Shown here in pieces: positions 35,150 through 44,294 of a DNA stretch of 60,787 bases. The DNA lies in NCBI RefSeq assembly GCF_016757965.1, contig NZ_JAEKIW010000015.1, positions 1-60,787 of the forward strand, written 5' to 3'. Position numbers and translations under genes: made by a program. The notes under the pieces are model-generated. The model saw only the letters and a list, made by a program, of their open reading frames with translations. It was not told the origin of the DNA and made no database searches. The stretch is from Archaeoglobus neptunius. GTDB lineage: Archaea; Halobacteriota; Archaeoglobi; Archaeoglobales; Archaeoglobaceae. The first letter of the stretch is position 1; the number at the start of each line of letters is the position of its first letter.

Positions 35150-35614
35150 ATGAACATCGAGACACTGATAATTGCTGTCGCAGGCGTTTTTGCAGTTGCA
35201 TCATCCATCGGTGTTCTGCTGACGAAAGATAACTTCTACGCTGCCTTGTACATGTCGGTTACCATGCTTTTCGTAGCAGCGATTTACGCAGCCTTCAATT
35301 TGCAACCGGTGGTTGTTATAGTGGCCCTCATTTTTGTTGGGGCAGTTGGGATAGTTACGGTGGCTGTGGCTGCAACCTACAGGGCTAGAGTATCACGGCA
35401 GGTGAGTCTGTTTTGGACGCTGCCAGTCATCATCGTCTTCGGGATTTTGGCCTACGCCTACTACGGCCTTGCTGTTGAAAACCTGGAGATAACGAATCAG
35501 GGGGTGTTTTCAGCACTGCCAACCGATTACTTCTTTGTCGTTGTGTTCCTCTTTTCACTCGTTGTTGTAATGATGCTATCCGCAGTAAAACTTGCACGGG
35601 GGGTTGACCTGTGA
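35150..35614 (+). CDS. fqoJ: F420H2:quinone oxidoreductase subunit J (NuoJ-like)
   Basis: 154 residues with five membrane helices. It starts NIETLIIAVAGVFAVASSIGVLLTKD and has the NuoJ-type KDNFYAALYMSVTML followed by VVVIVALIFVGAVGIVTV. It belongs to the membrane arm of the F420H2 oxidoreductase, which pumps ions as electrons pass to menaquinone. Its stop overlaps fqoK by four bases. It is the first gene of the operon. Confidence 0.9.
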   Translation: MNIETLIIAVAGVFAVASSIGVLLTKDNFYAALYMSVTMLFVAAIYAAFNLQPVVVIVALIFVGAVGIVTVAVAATYRARVSRQVSLFWTLPVIIVFGILAYAYYGLAVENLEITNQGVFSALPTDYFFVVVFLFSLVVVMMLSAVKLARGVDL

Positions 35615-35931
35615 TCGATGTAGGGGTTTCTCAGCTTTCCGTAATTTTAACTGTTTCCGGAGCGATTTTACTGATTGCTTATCTGACAGCGGTTTCATCC
35701 AAGGACCTCATAAGACTTCTCATAAGCCTTGAACTGATGTTCGCAGCAGTATTTCTGGCTATTCTACCATTGTTCTCCATAAATCCCTCTATGGCGTATG
35801 CAGTGGCCATAGTTACTGCGTTTACAAGCAGTGGTGAATTGCTGGTCCTGATTACCGCCATAATAATGCTCGACAGAAGAAAGAGAGGTATAGAAGTCGA
35901 AAAGGTGGCTGTGGGAGGGGATAGCATATGA
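35611..35931 (+). CDS. fqoK: F420H2:quinone oxidoreductase subunit K (NuoK-like)
   Basis: 106 residues with three membrane helices. The NuoK pattern is clear: RLLISLELMFAAVFLAI, then a TAFTSSGELLVLITAIIM segment. The Glu residues in the helices (ELMFAA, SSGELLV) match the proton-path Glu residues of NuoK. It overlaps fqoJ and fqoM by four bases each, so translation is coupled. Confidence 0.93.
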   Translation: MIDVGVSQLSVILTVSGAILLIAYLTAVSSKDLIRLLISLELMFAAVFLAILPLFSINPSMAYAVAIVTAFTSSGELLVLITAIIMLDRRKRGIEVEKVAVGGDSI

Positions 35932-37391
35932 GTTTGGAAAATACTCTGGCAATTTCAATTCTAATTCCCCTTTTCGTGACCTTTATTCTACCGGCACTCA
36001 AACCGAGGATCGCAACTTGGGTTTCTGCGATGTCCTTCCTCATCCCCATGGCGGTCACTCTCGGCCTTCTCATCACCCTTCAGGAATTCGAAATCCCGCT
36101 GATCAATCTCGGCCCTCCAATCGGAGATTTCTACCTTCTGGTAGACCCGATAAGCAACGCCTTTGGTTTCACCATTTGCCTTGTCTCAGCAATGGTTGCC
36201 CTCTACTCATGGCCCTACATGAAACACAGGTTTGAAGAAATGCTGGAAGCTGGAGAAACAAAGGATACAAACTGGGAATTCAGAAAATACTGGTTCCTTT
36301 ACAATCTGTATGCTGTTGCGATGCTCTGGCTGGTTTATGCAGGTAATCTCATTCTGCTCTACATCTTTCTCGAAATATCCCTCCTGGCATCTTTCCTGCT
36401 AATCTACATGTACGGATACGGCAATAGACAGTGGGTCGGGATACTGTACTTCGTCTGGACGCATATCGCAGGAGTTCTTGCTCTGCTTGGATTTCTCATG
36501 GTTGGTTTCGAAAATCAGACCCTCGCCCTTCACAGCCTGAAGGTTATTGGGTTTTTACCGTGGCTCCTGATATTCCTCGGAATGCTCGTTAAGCTTCCAG
36601 GTCTCGGGCCGCACATATGGCTGCCATGGGCACACGCTGAAGCTCCAACACCTGTCAGCGCTCTCCTAAGTCCCCTGACTGTCGGTCTTGCAGGATACGT
36701 CCTGCTCAGAATTTACATGGTGGATTCCTCGTTTATTACCCAGTACAGGGACATCATAATTGCGTACGCAGTAATTTCAAGCGTCTATGCGGGATTTTCC
36801 GTTTTCAAGCAGAAGGACTACAAGAGGCTTCTTGCCTACTCGACGGTATCCCAGATGGGATACGTTTTGATAGCACTCTGCCTCGGCAGTTACGGGCTTG
36901 TTGGTGTGGTTATACAGTACATGAGCCATGCTTTTGGAAAGTCAATCCTTTTCATGACTGCGGGTGCGATAATCGCCTCATTCCACGGCTTAAGAGACGT
37001 TAACAAAATGGGCGGAATGCATGAATACGTACCAACAGTGGCAAATGCGGCGTTACTGGGTTTCATGACTCTGAGCGGTATACTGACAATAGGGATGTTC
37101 GGAGAGTTCTACATTCTTGCAGGACTGACCCAGATATACGGTTTCAATCTTTCTGTGATTCTGGCAGTTGTGCTCGTCTTCACAATTTCTGGGCTTTACA
37201 GCTTCTATACCATGAAAATAATCTACTACGGAAAACCTGCCGGATACGAGAAGCCGAGAATAAACAGGTTGCTGGACTTTCCGCTGTATGTAATAGCATT
37301 CTTTAGTATTGCGTTCATATTTCCACCGCTCTCCACAGCACTGCTCAACGGAATGAAGATTCTATTCGGAATTGGAGGTGTGGTACCATGA
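35928..37391 (+). CDS. fqoM: F420H2:quinone oxidoreductase subunit M (NuoM-like)
   Basis: 487 residues with about fourteen membrane helices. It carries the antiporter-like signature GLGPHIWLPWAHAEAPTPVS and the discontinuous-helix region KRLLAYSTVSQMGYVL. A Glu-containing helix near residue 150 (FLEISLL) corresponds to the conserved TM5 Glu. It is one of three ion-translocating antiporter-like subunits. It overlaps fqoK and fqoL by four bases. Confidence 0.94.
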   Translation: MSLENTLAISILIPLFVTFILPALKPRIATWVSAMSFLIPMAVTLGLLITLQEFEIPLINLGPPIGDFYLLVDPISNAFGFTICLVSAMVALYSWPYMKHRFEEMLEAGETKDTNWEFRKYWFLYNLYAVAMLWLVYAGNLILLYIFLEISLLASFLLIYMYGYGNRQWVGILYFVWTHIAGVLALLGFLMVGFENQTLALHSLKVIGFLPWLLIFLGMLVKLPGLGPHIWLPWAHAEAPTPVSALLSPLTVGLAGYVLLRIYMVDSSFITQYRDIIIAYAVISSVYAGFSVFKQKDYKRLLAYSTVSQMGYVLIALCLGSYGLVGVVIQYMSHAFGKSILFMTAGAIIASFHGLRDVNKMGGMHEYVPTVANAALLGFMTLSGILTIGMFGEFYILAGLTQIYGFNLSVILAVVLVFTISGLYSFYTMKIIYYGKPAGYEKPRINRLLDFPLYVIAFFSIAFIFPPLSTALLNGMKILFGIGGVVP

Positions 37392-39310
37392 TGGAGCTCC
37401 TGGCCTTGTTGTTCTTTTCACCAATCATAGCCAGCTTTCCAATAGCAATAGCCTGGGGCATGGATCCCAGACCTGATTGGGCGAGAAAGCTGCCGGTTCT
37501 TTCTGTCCTGGGCCTCTTCATCTCCCTCTGTATTGCCATCTACATCCTGTTCAATGTTGGTGAGCTATCTCCCGAGGCTGAGCCGATAAAGTATACAGTT
37601 TACTGGCTCCCGGAGTTCAACATCAATTTTGTCTTCATCTTTGACTACCTCAGCAAGCTCATGGGTGCTCTGACTGCAGTGATAGCATTTCTGATTGGGG
37701 TTTACGGTCTCGAGTATATGAGAGATGACTACAGGCTTGGCTGGTACTGGTTCTTCTTCAATCTGTTTACAGCATCAATGCTTCTTGTTGTTTACAGCGA
37801 CAACCTCTTGATGCTGCTAATAGGCTGGGAAGGTCTTGGCATAGCCTCATGGGGCCTCATCGGGCACTGGTTCAGGGACGATGATGAACTCAGCTATGTT
37901 GGGATTCTGAAAAGGAAAGTAGCAGGACTGAACATGTTCTGGTCACCAAGCACCGGTGGATGGAGAGCGATTTCGACAATTAGGGTTGGAGATATGCCAA
38001 TGTTCTTTGCTATCGGTGCCCTTTTTGCGCTTACAGGAACTCTCAACATCAGCGAAATCCCGTGGGCGGGACTGGAGGAGAAGATTGGTGTTGTTGGCAT
38101 TGTTATCCTCATGATTGCTTTTCTGATGGGGCCCTTCACCAAGTCAGCTCAGCTACCTTTCAGCGAATGGTTGATGACGGCCATGACCGGCCCAACAACC
38201 GTCAGTGCATTGCTGCACTCTGCAACGATGGTTGCTGCCGGAACCTACCTCTTCATGAGGCTTAGCTGGTATATAGAGCCCTGGAAACTGCACCTTGAGG
38301 GTTACGAATACGTGTACATCCTCGTCCTGTTCCTAGGCCTTGCATCTTCCCTCTACGGTGCTCTCGTTGCAACAAGTTCTCTCGAGAGAAAGGTTCTGCT
38401 TGCAGCATCGACGATGTCCAGCCTTGGCCTGATGTTTGCATCCGCAGCAGCAAGCTACTGGATCGGGAAGTTTGCGATTTTAGTTGCATTCTGGTATCTG
38501 ATCACCCACGCCTTTGCAAAGGCAACTCTCTTCCTAGTTGCCGGACACCTCATTCATGAAACCCACGACAGGTTCCTTGGTGGTGATACCGAGGTTGCGA
38601 AGAAGCTCAAGGCCGCATTTGTCGCTACTGTGGTGGCCACAATATGCCTTTCGGGGATACCGCCGTTTACCGCATACTGGGTAAAGTCCGGAATGGATGG
38701 AGTGATGCACACTCTCGAGCATGAGTTCGGTTATATACCTCTGGTACTGCTCGTAACGATTTCTGCAATTTACTCCGGTTTCCTCGGTAAATTCCTGAGC
38801 ATGAACTTCTTCAAGGGTAAGAAGGTACATCTGCACCTTCACGGCGGGGAGATAATGAGCTCCGCATACCTGGTCATGGTCTCCATGCTCTTCGTGATAC
38901 TCGGACTGTATCTTACCGCCCATGTGGAGCCGTTCAGGGAGTTCTTCCAGGAAGGGCTTGTCACGTCGTCTTTAACTGTGGGCCTGATAGTGATTGCTGC
39001 GTATTCGATAGGACTGTTTAAACCACAGATTGAGTCTCCGGTTGGGAAATTCTTGGGAGATAGAATGTATATGATGTTTCTGAACGACTACATAGTTCCA
39101 AAGTTTGGATGGGCAGTTGCAAGGGTGGTCGAGTATGGAAACAGGCTTATTGACTATACCTGCCACCAAGCAATTCCACAGATGTTTGAGGTATACTCCG
39201 TTGGTATAAGATTCATTCAGAATGGGAAACTTGAGAGGTACCTCCAGATCGTTATAGGGTTCGTGATGCTGATTGTTGTGGTTGCTGTGGCAGCGGGGTG
39301 GATATTATGA
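37388..39310 (+). CDS. fqoL: F420H2:quinone oxidoreductase subunit L (NuoL-like)
   Basis: 640 residues with sixteen or so membrane helices. The signatures are QLPFSEWLMTAMTGPTTVSALLHSATMV and MLLIGWEGLGIASWGLIGHW. The C-terminal part runs into a long lateral helix followed by a last membrane helix (IVIGFVMLIVVVAVAAGWIL), as in NuoL. It is the longest antiporter-like subunit and is at the far end of the membrane arm in complex I. It overlaps fqoM by four bases and its stop overlaps the fqoN ATG. Confidence 0.94.
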   Translation: MMELLALLFFSPIIASFPIAIAWGMDPRPDWARKLPVLSVLGLFISLCIAIYILFNVGELSPEAEPIKYTVYWLPEFNINFVFIFDYLSKLMGALTAVIAFLIGVYGLEYMRDDYRLGWYWFFFNLFTASMLLVVYSDNLLMLLIGWEGLGIASWGLIGHWFRDDDELSYVGILKRKVAGLNMFWSPSTGGWRAISTIRVGDMPMFFAIGALFALTGTLNISEIPWAGLEEKIGVVGIVILMIAFLMGPFTKSAQLPFSEWLMTAMTGPTTVSALLHSATMVAAGTYLFMRLSWYIEPWKLHLEGYEYVYILVLFLGLASSLYGALVATSSLERKVLLAASTMSSLGLMFASAAASYWIGKFAILVAFWYLITHAFAKATLFLVAGHLIHETHDRFLGGDTEVAKKLKAAFVATVVATICLSGIPPFTAYWVKSGMDGVMHTLEHEFGYIPLVLLVTISAIYSGFLGKFLSMNFFKGKKVHLHLHGGEIMSSAYLVMVSMLFVILGLYLTAHVEPFREFFQEGLVTSSLTVGLIVIAAYSIGLFKPQIESPVGKFLGDRMYMMFLNDYIVPKFGWAVARVVEYGNRLIDYTCHQAIPQMFEVYSVGIRFIQNGKLERYLQIVIGFVMLIVVVAVAAGWIL

Positions 39311-40521
39311 TTACGGAATTGCTTGCATCTCTGATTATCCTGGCTCTAGGATCTGCAGCAAGCTATAAAGACAAGAGAATCTCATTTGTACTCAGCATTT
39401 TTGCAGTCCTTCTGGTGGCAGTTTCAGGAAACGCCATCTATTCAGCGCTGATAGCATTCGTTGCAGTTCTGAACCTTCTCTCTCTGTTTGTGATAAGGGA
39501 GAATCAGATTGCAGGCTCTGACTATGCAATGATTGGCATAATGGCGGTTGCTACACTTTACGCCTTTGTCGTTGATGACCTGGCGGTTATGCTAACTTTA
39601 TTCGTTGTGGTTTCAGTACCGACCTACCTGCTGGCGATGGTGAGTGACAAGGGAGTGAATGTGGATGTTGGCATCAAGTACGTCACATTTATGGTCATAG
39701 CGACCGTACTGTTTCTCATAGGCGCGGTGCTGCTTTATTCTGCCAACTCCAACTCCCTGATATATTCAATAGCCTTCCTGATGCTCATTGTTGGTCTGTG
39801 CATGGAGGTAGGTGTCGCTCCTGTACACGAATGGGTTCCGGATGTGTTCTCCTCTGCCGATCCTATCCCTGTCTCAATAATCGCCTCACTTGCCAAATTT
39901 GTCCCGTTCATAATTGCCTACAAAATAATTATTGCAACAGCGACGCCATCCATTGGCATGCTGATGCTGATTGTAGGTTTAATCGCAGCCGCTTCCATGT
40001 TCACAGGAAACATTGGCGCTCTGACCACCAACGATCCAAGCAGAATTCTTGCCTACTCGACTGTTGCAAATATGGGTTACATTCTAGCAACCTTTGTTGC
40101 GATAACTGCAGGAAAGGAGTATGTTTACTTTGCCATTGCAGGAGGTATTCTGCAGCTATTCGTAAATTCATTTGGCAAGATAGGCTATTTCGCAAGCATA
40201 AAGAATGGCGGAACGTCTCCCATAACCGCATACATGCTCACGTTCTCCTTCATCGGTCTACCACCTTTGATGGGGTTCTGGAGTAAGCTCTTCATAATCT
40301 ACTCTCTGGTCTATTCAAGCTACATCTGGCTGGCAGTGATTCTTGTGCTGAATTCGGCCATCTCTGTACCGTACTACGTCAGGCTGGCAAGATTGCTTGG
40401 AACAGGATGGAAGTTCTCACTGGCCAATGCAGTGGTGCTATTTGCAAGTGTGGCCATGCTTCTAACTCTGATACCGCCAGTGTGGTTTGTAGATGTGGTT
40501 TCATTGATGAAGGGGGTGTGA
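39307..40521 (+). CDS. fqoN: F420H2:quinone oxidoreductase subunit N (NuoN-like)
   Basis: 404 residues from the ATG at 39307, which overlaps the fqoL stop (ATGA). It has twelve or more membrane helices and the segment VAPVHEWVPDVFSSADPIPVS, the NuoN form of the antiporter signature. RILAYSTVANMGYILATF is the second discontinuous helix. It is slightly shorter than bacterial NuoN (about 480). A GTG at 39298 is a weaker alternative. Confidence 0.92.
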   Translation: MITELLASLIILALGSAASYKDKRISFVLSIFAVLLVAVSGNAIYSALIAFVAVLNLLSLFVIRENQIAGSDYAMIGIMAVATLYAFVVDDLAVMLTLFVVVSVPTYLLAMVSDKGVNVDVGIKYVTFMVIATVLFLIGAVLLYSANSNSLIYSIAFLMLIVGLCMEVGVAPVHEWVPDVFSSADPIPVSIIASLAKFVPFIIAYKIIIATATPSIGMLMLIVGLIAAASMFTGNIGALTTNDPSRILAYSTVANMGYILATFVAITAGKEYVYFAIAGGILQLFVNSFGKIGYFASIKNGGTSPITAYMLTFSFIGLPPLMGFWSKLFIIYSLVYSSYIWLAVILVLNSAISVPYYVRLARLLGTGWKFSLANAVVLFASVAMLLTLIPPVWFVDVVSLMKGV

Positions 40522-40524
40522 TAA

Positions 40525-40899
40525 ATGACCCTGGTTGAAAATGCCCTGATTGTGGTGATCGTGATTGCAGTGGCTCTGATTACCGATGTTGCGGTGCTTT
40601 TACTGGCGAAGCTTTTCCCCAGATATCGCCCAACAGATGTTAAGATGTCAAGATTTGAGGCGGGCAACCCGCCACTCGGCATTCCCAAGTGGACTCTGCC
40701 CATGCAGTACATCGGCTTCATGATAATGTTCATGGCGTTCGAACCCATTCTCGTATTGCTTTTGCTTTTCTCAGGTGCACCAACTCTGGATGTATTTGCC
40801 TTAACGATTCTGGCGTTCCTTCTGATGCTACCGGCAATTTACGTGGCCTATCACTACTCACTTGAAATTGCAAAACTCAGAGGTGATGTACATGGATGA
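40525..40899 (+). CDS. fqoA: F420H2:quinone oxidoreductase subunit A (NuoA-like)
   Basis: 124 residues with three membrane helices. The NuoA marks are KMSRFEAGNPPLG between helices one and two, and PMQYIGFMIMFMAFEPI for helix two. The start ATG is three bases after the fqoN stop. The stop at 40897-40899 overlaps the likely fqoB/C start by eight bases. NuoA helps anchor the quinone site at the join of the two arms. Confidence 0.92.
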   Translation: MTLVENALIVVIVIAVALITDVAVLLLAKLFPRYRPTDVKMSRFEAGNPPLGIPKWTLPMQYIGFMIMFMAFEPILVLLLLFSGAPTLDVFALTILAFLLMLPAIYVAYHYSLEIAKLRGDVHG

Positions 40900-41944
40900 A
40901 TTTGTCGATTTCATAAGAAGCGGTCCACTTGGGCCCTTGAAGAAGTGGGGGACGAGATGGAGTTTGTGGCCGGTTCACCTCGTTACTGCCTGCTGCGGGG
41001 CAGAGCTTGCACACGCATTTGCCTGTGGTTATGATGGTGAACGTATAGGAGCGCTTAACTACGGTATCGCAAGGCAGACGAATCTGATAATTGTGGAAGG
41101 TGCGATTACAAGGAAAATGGCAAAGGTTCTTAGAATCACGTGGGAACAGATGCCAGACCCGAAGTTTGTTATTGTAATGGGAGCGTGCGGTCTGCAGGGC
41201 GGCATTTTCTGGAATGGATATCACATGGTTAAACCGTCCGATGTCGTTCCCGTTGACTTTTTCATTCCAGGATGCCCGCCCACTCCCGAGGCGTTGCTGA
41301 GGGGAATCAGACAGCTTCAGGAAAAGATTGTTACGGGTGAAGCAAAGACCTCGGCAGTTTTTCCAGAAGTCCCCCTCGAAAGTGGAAGAAAGCCGAGAGT
41401 CCTGCCGAGAAGTCCGAAAAGGATCTCAAAGGCTCCTGCTGTGATCGTCAACGTACCAAAAAATGTTGAGTGGGAATACGGGCAAAAGCTGGTTGGGGAG
41501 ATAAAAGCGAAGGTTGATGCTCTCTCTGTAACGATAACGGGTAAAAACAGAATTGCAATAAAGGTCGGGAGGGGCGATATCCCTAAAGCTGCAATGAAGC
41601 TCAGAGAAATTGGCTTTGACCATGTCAAGAATGTAAATGTTATTGATGTTCCAAACGAGGACAAGTTCATAGTGGAATATTACTTCTCCAGCTACAGCGT
41701 TAAAGAGCTCATGCCCGTGCTGGTTAATGTATTTGCGGATGTTCCAAGGGAGAATCCGAAAGTTAAAAGCCTTGCAAAGATGTTTCCGAGTGCGGACTAC
41801 CTTGAAAGAGAGATGCATGATTTCTTTGGAGTAGTGTTTGAGGGTAATCCGTGGACGGGCAGGAAATTCCTTCTGGCTCCAGATGCTCCTGAATATCCAC
41901 TGAGGAAGGACTTCAAACTTGAAGAAGAGGTATACTCGAGGTGA
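40892..41944 (+). CDS. Fused F420H2:quinone oxidoreductase subunits B and C
   Basis: 350 residues from the ATG at 40892 with AGGTG at 40881-40885. The N-terminal half is the NuoB/PSST part: VTACCGAELAHAF, GACGLQGG and PGCPPTPEALLRGI, which hold the cluster N2 4Fe-4S ligands. The C-terminal half (about 190-350) is NuoC-like, with ADYLEREMHDFFGVVFEG and PDAPEYPLRKDFK. The B/C fusion is known from A. fulgidus. A shorter overlap would result from ATG 40886. It overlaps fqoD at its end. Confidence 0.93.
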   Translation: MDEFVDFIRSGPLGPLKKWGTRWSLWPVHLVTACCGAELAHAFACGYDGERIGALNYGIARQTNLIIVEGAITRKMAKVLRITWEQMPDPKFVIVMGACGLQGGIFWNGYHMVKPSDVVPVDFFIPGCPPTPEALLRGIRQLQEKIVTGEAKTSAVFPEVPLESGRKPRVLPRSPKRISKAPAVIVNVPKNVEWEYGQKLVGEIKAKVDALSVTITGKNRIAIKVGRGDIPKAAMKLREIGFDHVKNVNVIDVPNEDKFIVEYYFSSYSVKELMPVLVNVFADVPRENPKVKSLAKMFPSADYLEREMHDFFGVVFEGNPWTGRKFLLAPDAPEYPLRKDFKLEEEVYSR

Positions 41945-41949
41945 TGAAA

Positions 41950-43182
41950 ATGGAGGAGTACAGCATTGATGTCCCGGTCACACCTCCTGCCGAACTGAGA
42001 TCGCTGTTTATCCCAATCCCTCCCGAGTATGTAGAGGATGCATACAAGAGCGACGACTTCCTTGTTCTGGTCGGCCCTCAGCATCCGGGAAGCGGTCACA
42101 TGAGGCTTATAGTAAGGGTAAAGGGTGACATAATCCAGGAGGTAATCCCCGATCCCGGTTATGTCCACAGGTCGATGGAGAAGCTGGCAGAAAACAGGCT
42201 CTACATTCAGAACATACCTCTGGTGGAGAGGCCGGCAATTATGGATGCCGCAAACTTCAATTTGGGTTATATCAGGGTGATCGAAGATGCTCTTGACATA
42301 GAGGTTCCTGAAAGAGCCAAGTACATCAGAACAATGCTCGCAGAGCTTTGCAGGGTTGGAACCCATCTGTACGATGCTGCAATTCTTGCAGTGTTCATTG
42401 GACACACAACGGGCTTCATGTATCCGTTTGGGATCAGAGAACTGATCTGCGAGGCGCTTGTCAGAGTCACCGGTGCGAGATTCACATCCTCATTCATAAT
42501 ACCGGGCGGTGTGAGGAGAGATGTTGATGAGAGCACGCTGAAATGGATCTATGACATGACGCTGGCGATGGAAAAAAGAATCAAATCGTTCGAGAGGATA
42601 TTTATCAAGAACCCGACTGTAATAGCAAGACTGCAGGATGTTGGAGTACTGAGCAGGGAGGAGGCAATAAAGTACGGCGTTGTGGGTCCGTTTCTGAGAG
42701 CAAGCGGTGTTGAGTATGATGTGAGGAAAGTTGAACCCTATGAGGTTTACGATGAACTTACGTGGGAAATACCCGTTTCCGATGCAGGTGATGGCTACAG
42801 CAGGTTCCTCGTAAGAGTTAACGAGGTTTCACAGAGTTTGAGTATAATAAGGCAGTGCATCAAGCAGATGCCTGAAGGCAGGGTTATAAGCGAGCAAATC
42901 TCTGAAAACGGAAGCGACATAAGGGGATCTTTCTATGACAGCCTGAGTAACATCGTCCTTCCTTCTGGAGAATACACAACACTGACTGAGGGTGCCAGAG
43001 GGACGATAATCTTCACCATTGTGAGCGATGGAGAGTCCAACGTTCCGTACAGGGTTAGAATCGTGAGTCCGGGATGGCTCTACCTCAAGGGATTCATGGA
43101 ATCGATGAAGGGTGAAAGACTGGCAGATTTGCAGGCAATTTACGGAAGTTTCGGCTACTTCCCGCCGGAGGCTGATAGGTAG
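41950..43182 (+). CDS. fqoD: F420H2:quinone oxidoreductase subunit D (NuoD-like)
   Basis: 410 residues from the ATG at 41950, with GAGGTG six bases before it. In-frame starts at 41941 and 41944 are alternatives. The pattern VGPQHPGSGHMRL, DPGYVHRSMEKLAEN and ERPAIMDAANFNLG is NuoD, the subunit that shapes the quinone pocket. The Cys ligands of nickel hydrogenases are absent, as expected. It lies between the fused B/C gene and fqoH. Confidence 0.93.
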   Translation: MEEYSIDVPVTPPAELRSLFIPIPPEYVEDAYKSDDFLVLVGPQHPGSGHMRLIVRVKGDIIQEVIPDPGYVHRSMEKLAENRLYIQNIPLVERPAIMDAANFNLGYIRVIEDALDIEVPERAKYIRTMLAELCRVGTHLYDAAILAVFIGHTTGFMYPFGIRELICEALVRVTGARFTSSFIIPGGVRRDVDESTLKWIYDMTLAMEKRIKSFERIFIKNPTVIARLQDVGVLSREEAIKYGVVGPFLRASGVEYDVRKVEPYEVYDELTWEIPVSDAGDGYSRFLVRVNEVSQSLSIIRQCIKQMPEGRVISEQISENGSDIRGSFYDSLSNIVLPSGEYTTLTEGARGTIIFTIVSDGESNVPYRVRIVSPGWLYLKGFMESMKGERLADLQAIYGSFGYFPPEADR

Positions 43183-43193
43183 GGGTGATGGAG

Positions 43194-44294
43194 ATGGTTG
43201 TAGAAATTCTAAACTATATTTACCAGATCTTCTCTTCAAACATGATGAACATTCCGCTGATTGCACCAATAGTCGACTATCTGATGAAAATACCTCTGAT
43301 TAACATAATAGTTGCCCTGATACTGTGGAAACCCTTTTTCTCAGTGATAATAATGCCTGGACTGGCAGTCCTGATGGTTTATCTGCTCTACATCGTGTGG
43401 TACGAAAGAAAGCTAACCGCAAGGATCCAGTGGAGAGTGGGACCTCTGGAAGTTTTCAGACCTTTAAGAGGGGCAATTCAGGCTCTTGCGGATGGTATCA
43501 GATACTTCTTCCAGGAGGCCATAATTCACAGAGATGCTCACAGGCCCTATTTTGTTCAGCTTCCCATACTTGCCTTCATTCCTGTGCTGCTTCCGCTGAT
43601 ATTCATTCCTGCGGGCAGTGCTGTCGGAATATACACTCCATACGCAATCCAGCTAATCGTAACGTTCATAGCTTTAATTCCGATAACGATAGTGGCCATA
43701 GGCTGGGCTGCAAACAACAGATTTGCCTTTATAGGCTCTGTGAGAGAGGCCTTCATGTATTTTGCCTATGAAGTGCCGCTCCTGATAGCTGTAATCTCCA
43801 TGATCTTCCTTTATGGCAGCGGTGATCCATACGTTGCAGTTGAGAAGCAGGGAATAATTCCCGGAGCAGTTCTCAACCCGGTGGCCTTCATTGTTTACAT
43901 AATTGCAATGCTCATGGCCACATCTCGTCTGCCGTTCGAGATTCCAGAGGCAGATCAGGAGATTGCATTCGGTCCATTTGTTGAGTATTCGGGCATCCTT
44001 TTCGGTCTTGTCATGGTTCTGGCATATGAGAAGCTCTATATCATGACACTGCTCTTCACAATCCTCTTCCTTGGAGGGTGGAACGGAATTTACTTCCCGC
44101 TCCTGGGAGATCTGAACGGGCCGCTGTGGATGACGATAAAAACCTTCGTTGTGATTTCAGTACTGGTCATTGTAAGGTCGATATACGCCAGATACAGACT
44201 TGACCAGGCGCTGAGAATTAGCTGGACATCAATGCTTGCACTCTCCATAATTGCCCTGATAATTGGTGGAGCTGTCGGAGTGTGGTTGTCATGA
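43194..44294 (+). CDS. fqoH: F420H2:quinone oxidoreductase subunit H (NuoH-like)
   Basis: 366 residues with eight membrane helices, counted from the ATG at 43194. ATG 43188 and GTG 43185 are possible. Signatures are YERKLTARIQWRVGPLEVF and RLPFEIPEADQEIAFGPFVEYSG, both typical of NuoH and lining the quinone channel. It joins the peripheral and membrane arms. It begins soon after the fqoD stop at 43182 and its own stop overlaps the fqoI ATG. Confidence 0.94.
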   Translation: MVVEILNYIYQIFSSNMMNIPLIAPIVDYLMKIPLINIIVALILWKPFFSVIIMPGLAVLMVYLLYIVWYERKLTARIQWRVGPLEVFRPLRGAIQALADGIRYFFQEAIIHRDAHRPYFVQLPILAFIPVLLPLIFIPAGSAVGIYTPYAIQLIVTFIALIPITIVAIGWAANNRFAFIGSVREAFMYFAYEVPLLIAVISMIFLYGSGDPYVAVEKQGIIPGAVLNPVAFIVYIIAMLMATSRLPFEIPEADQEIAFGPFVEYSGILFGLVMVLAYEKLYIMTLLFTILFLGGWNGIYFPLLGDLNGPLWMTIKTFVVISVLVIVRSIYARYRLDQALRISWTSMLALSIIALIIGGAVGVWLS

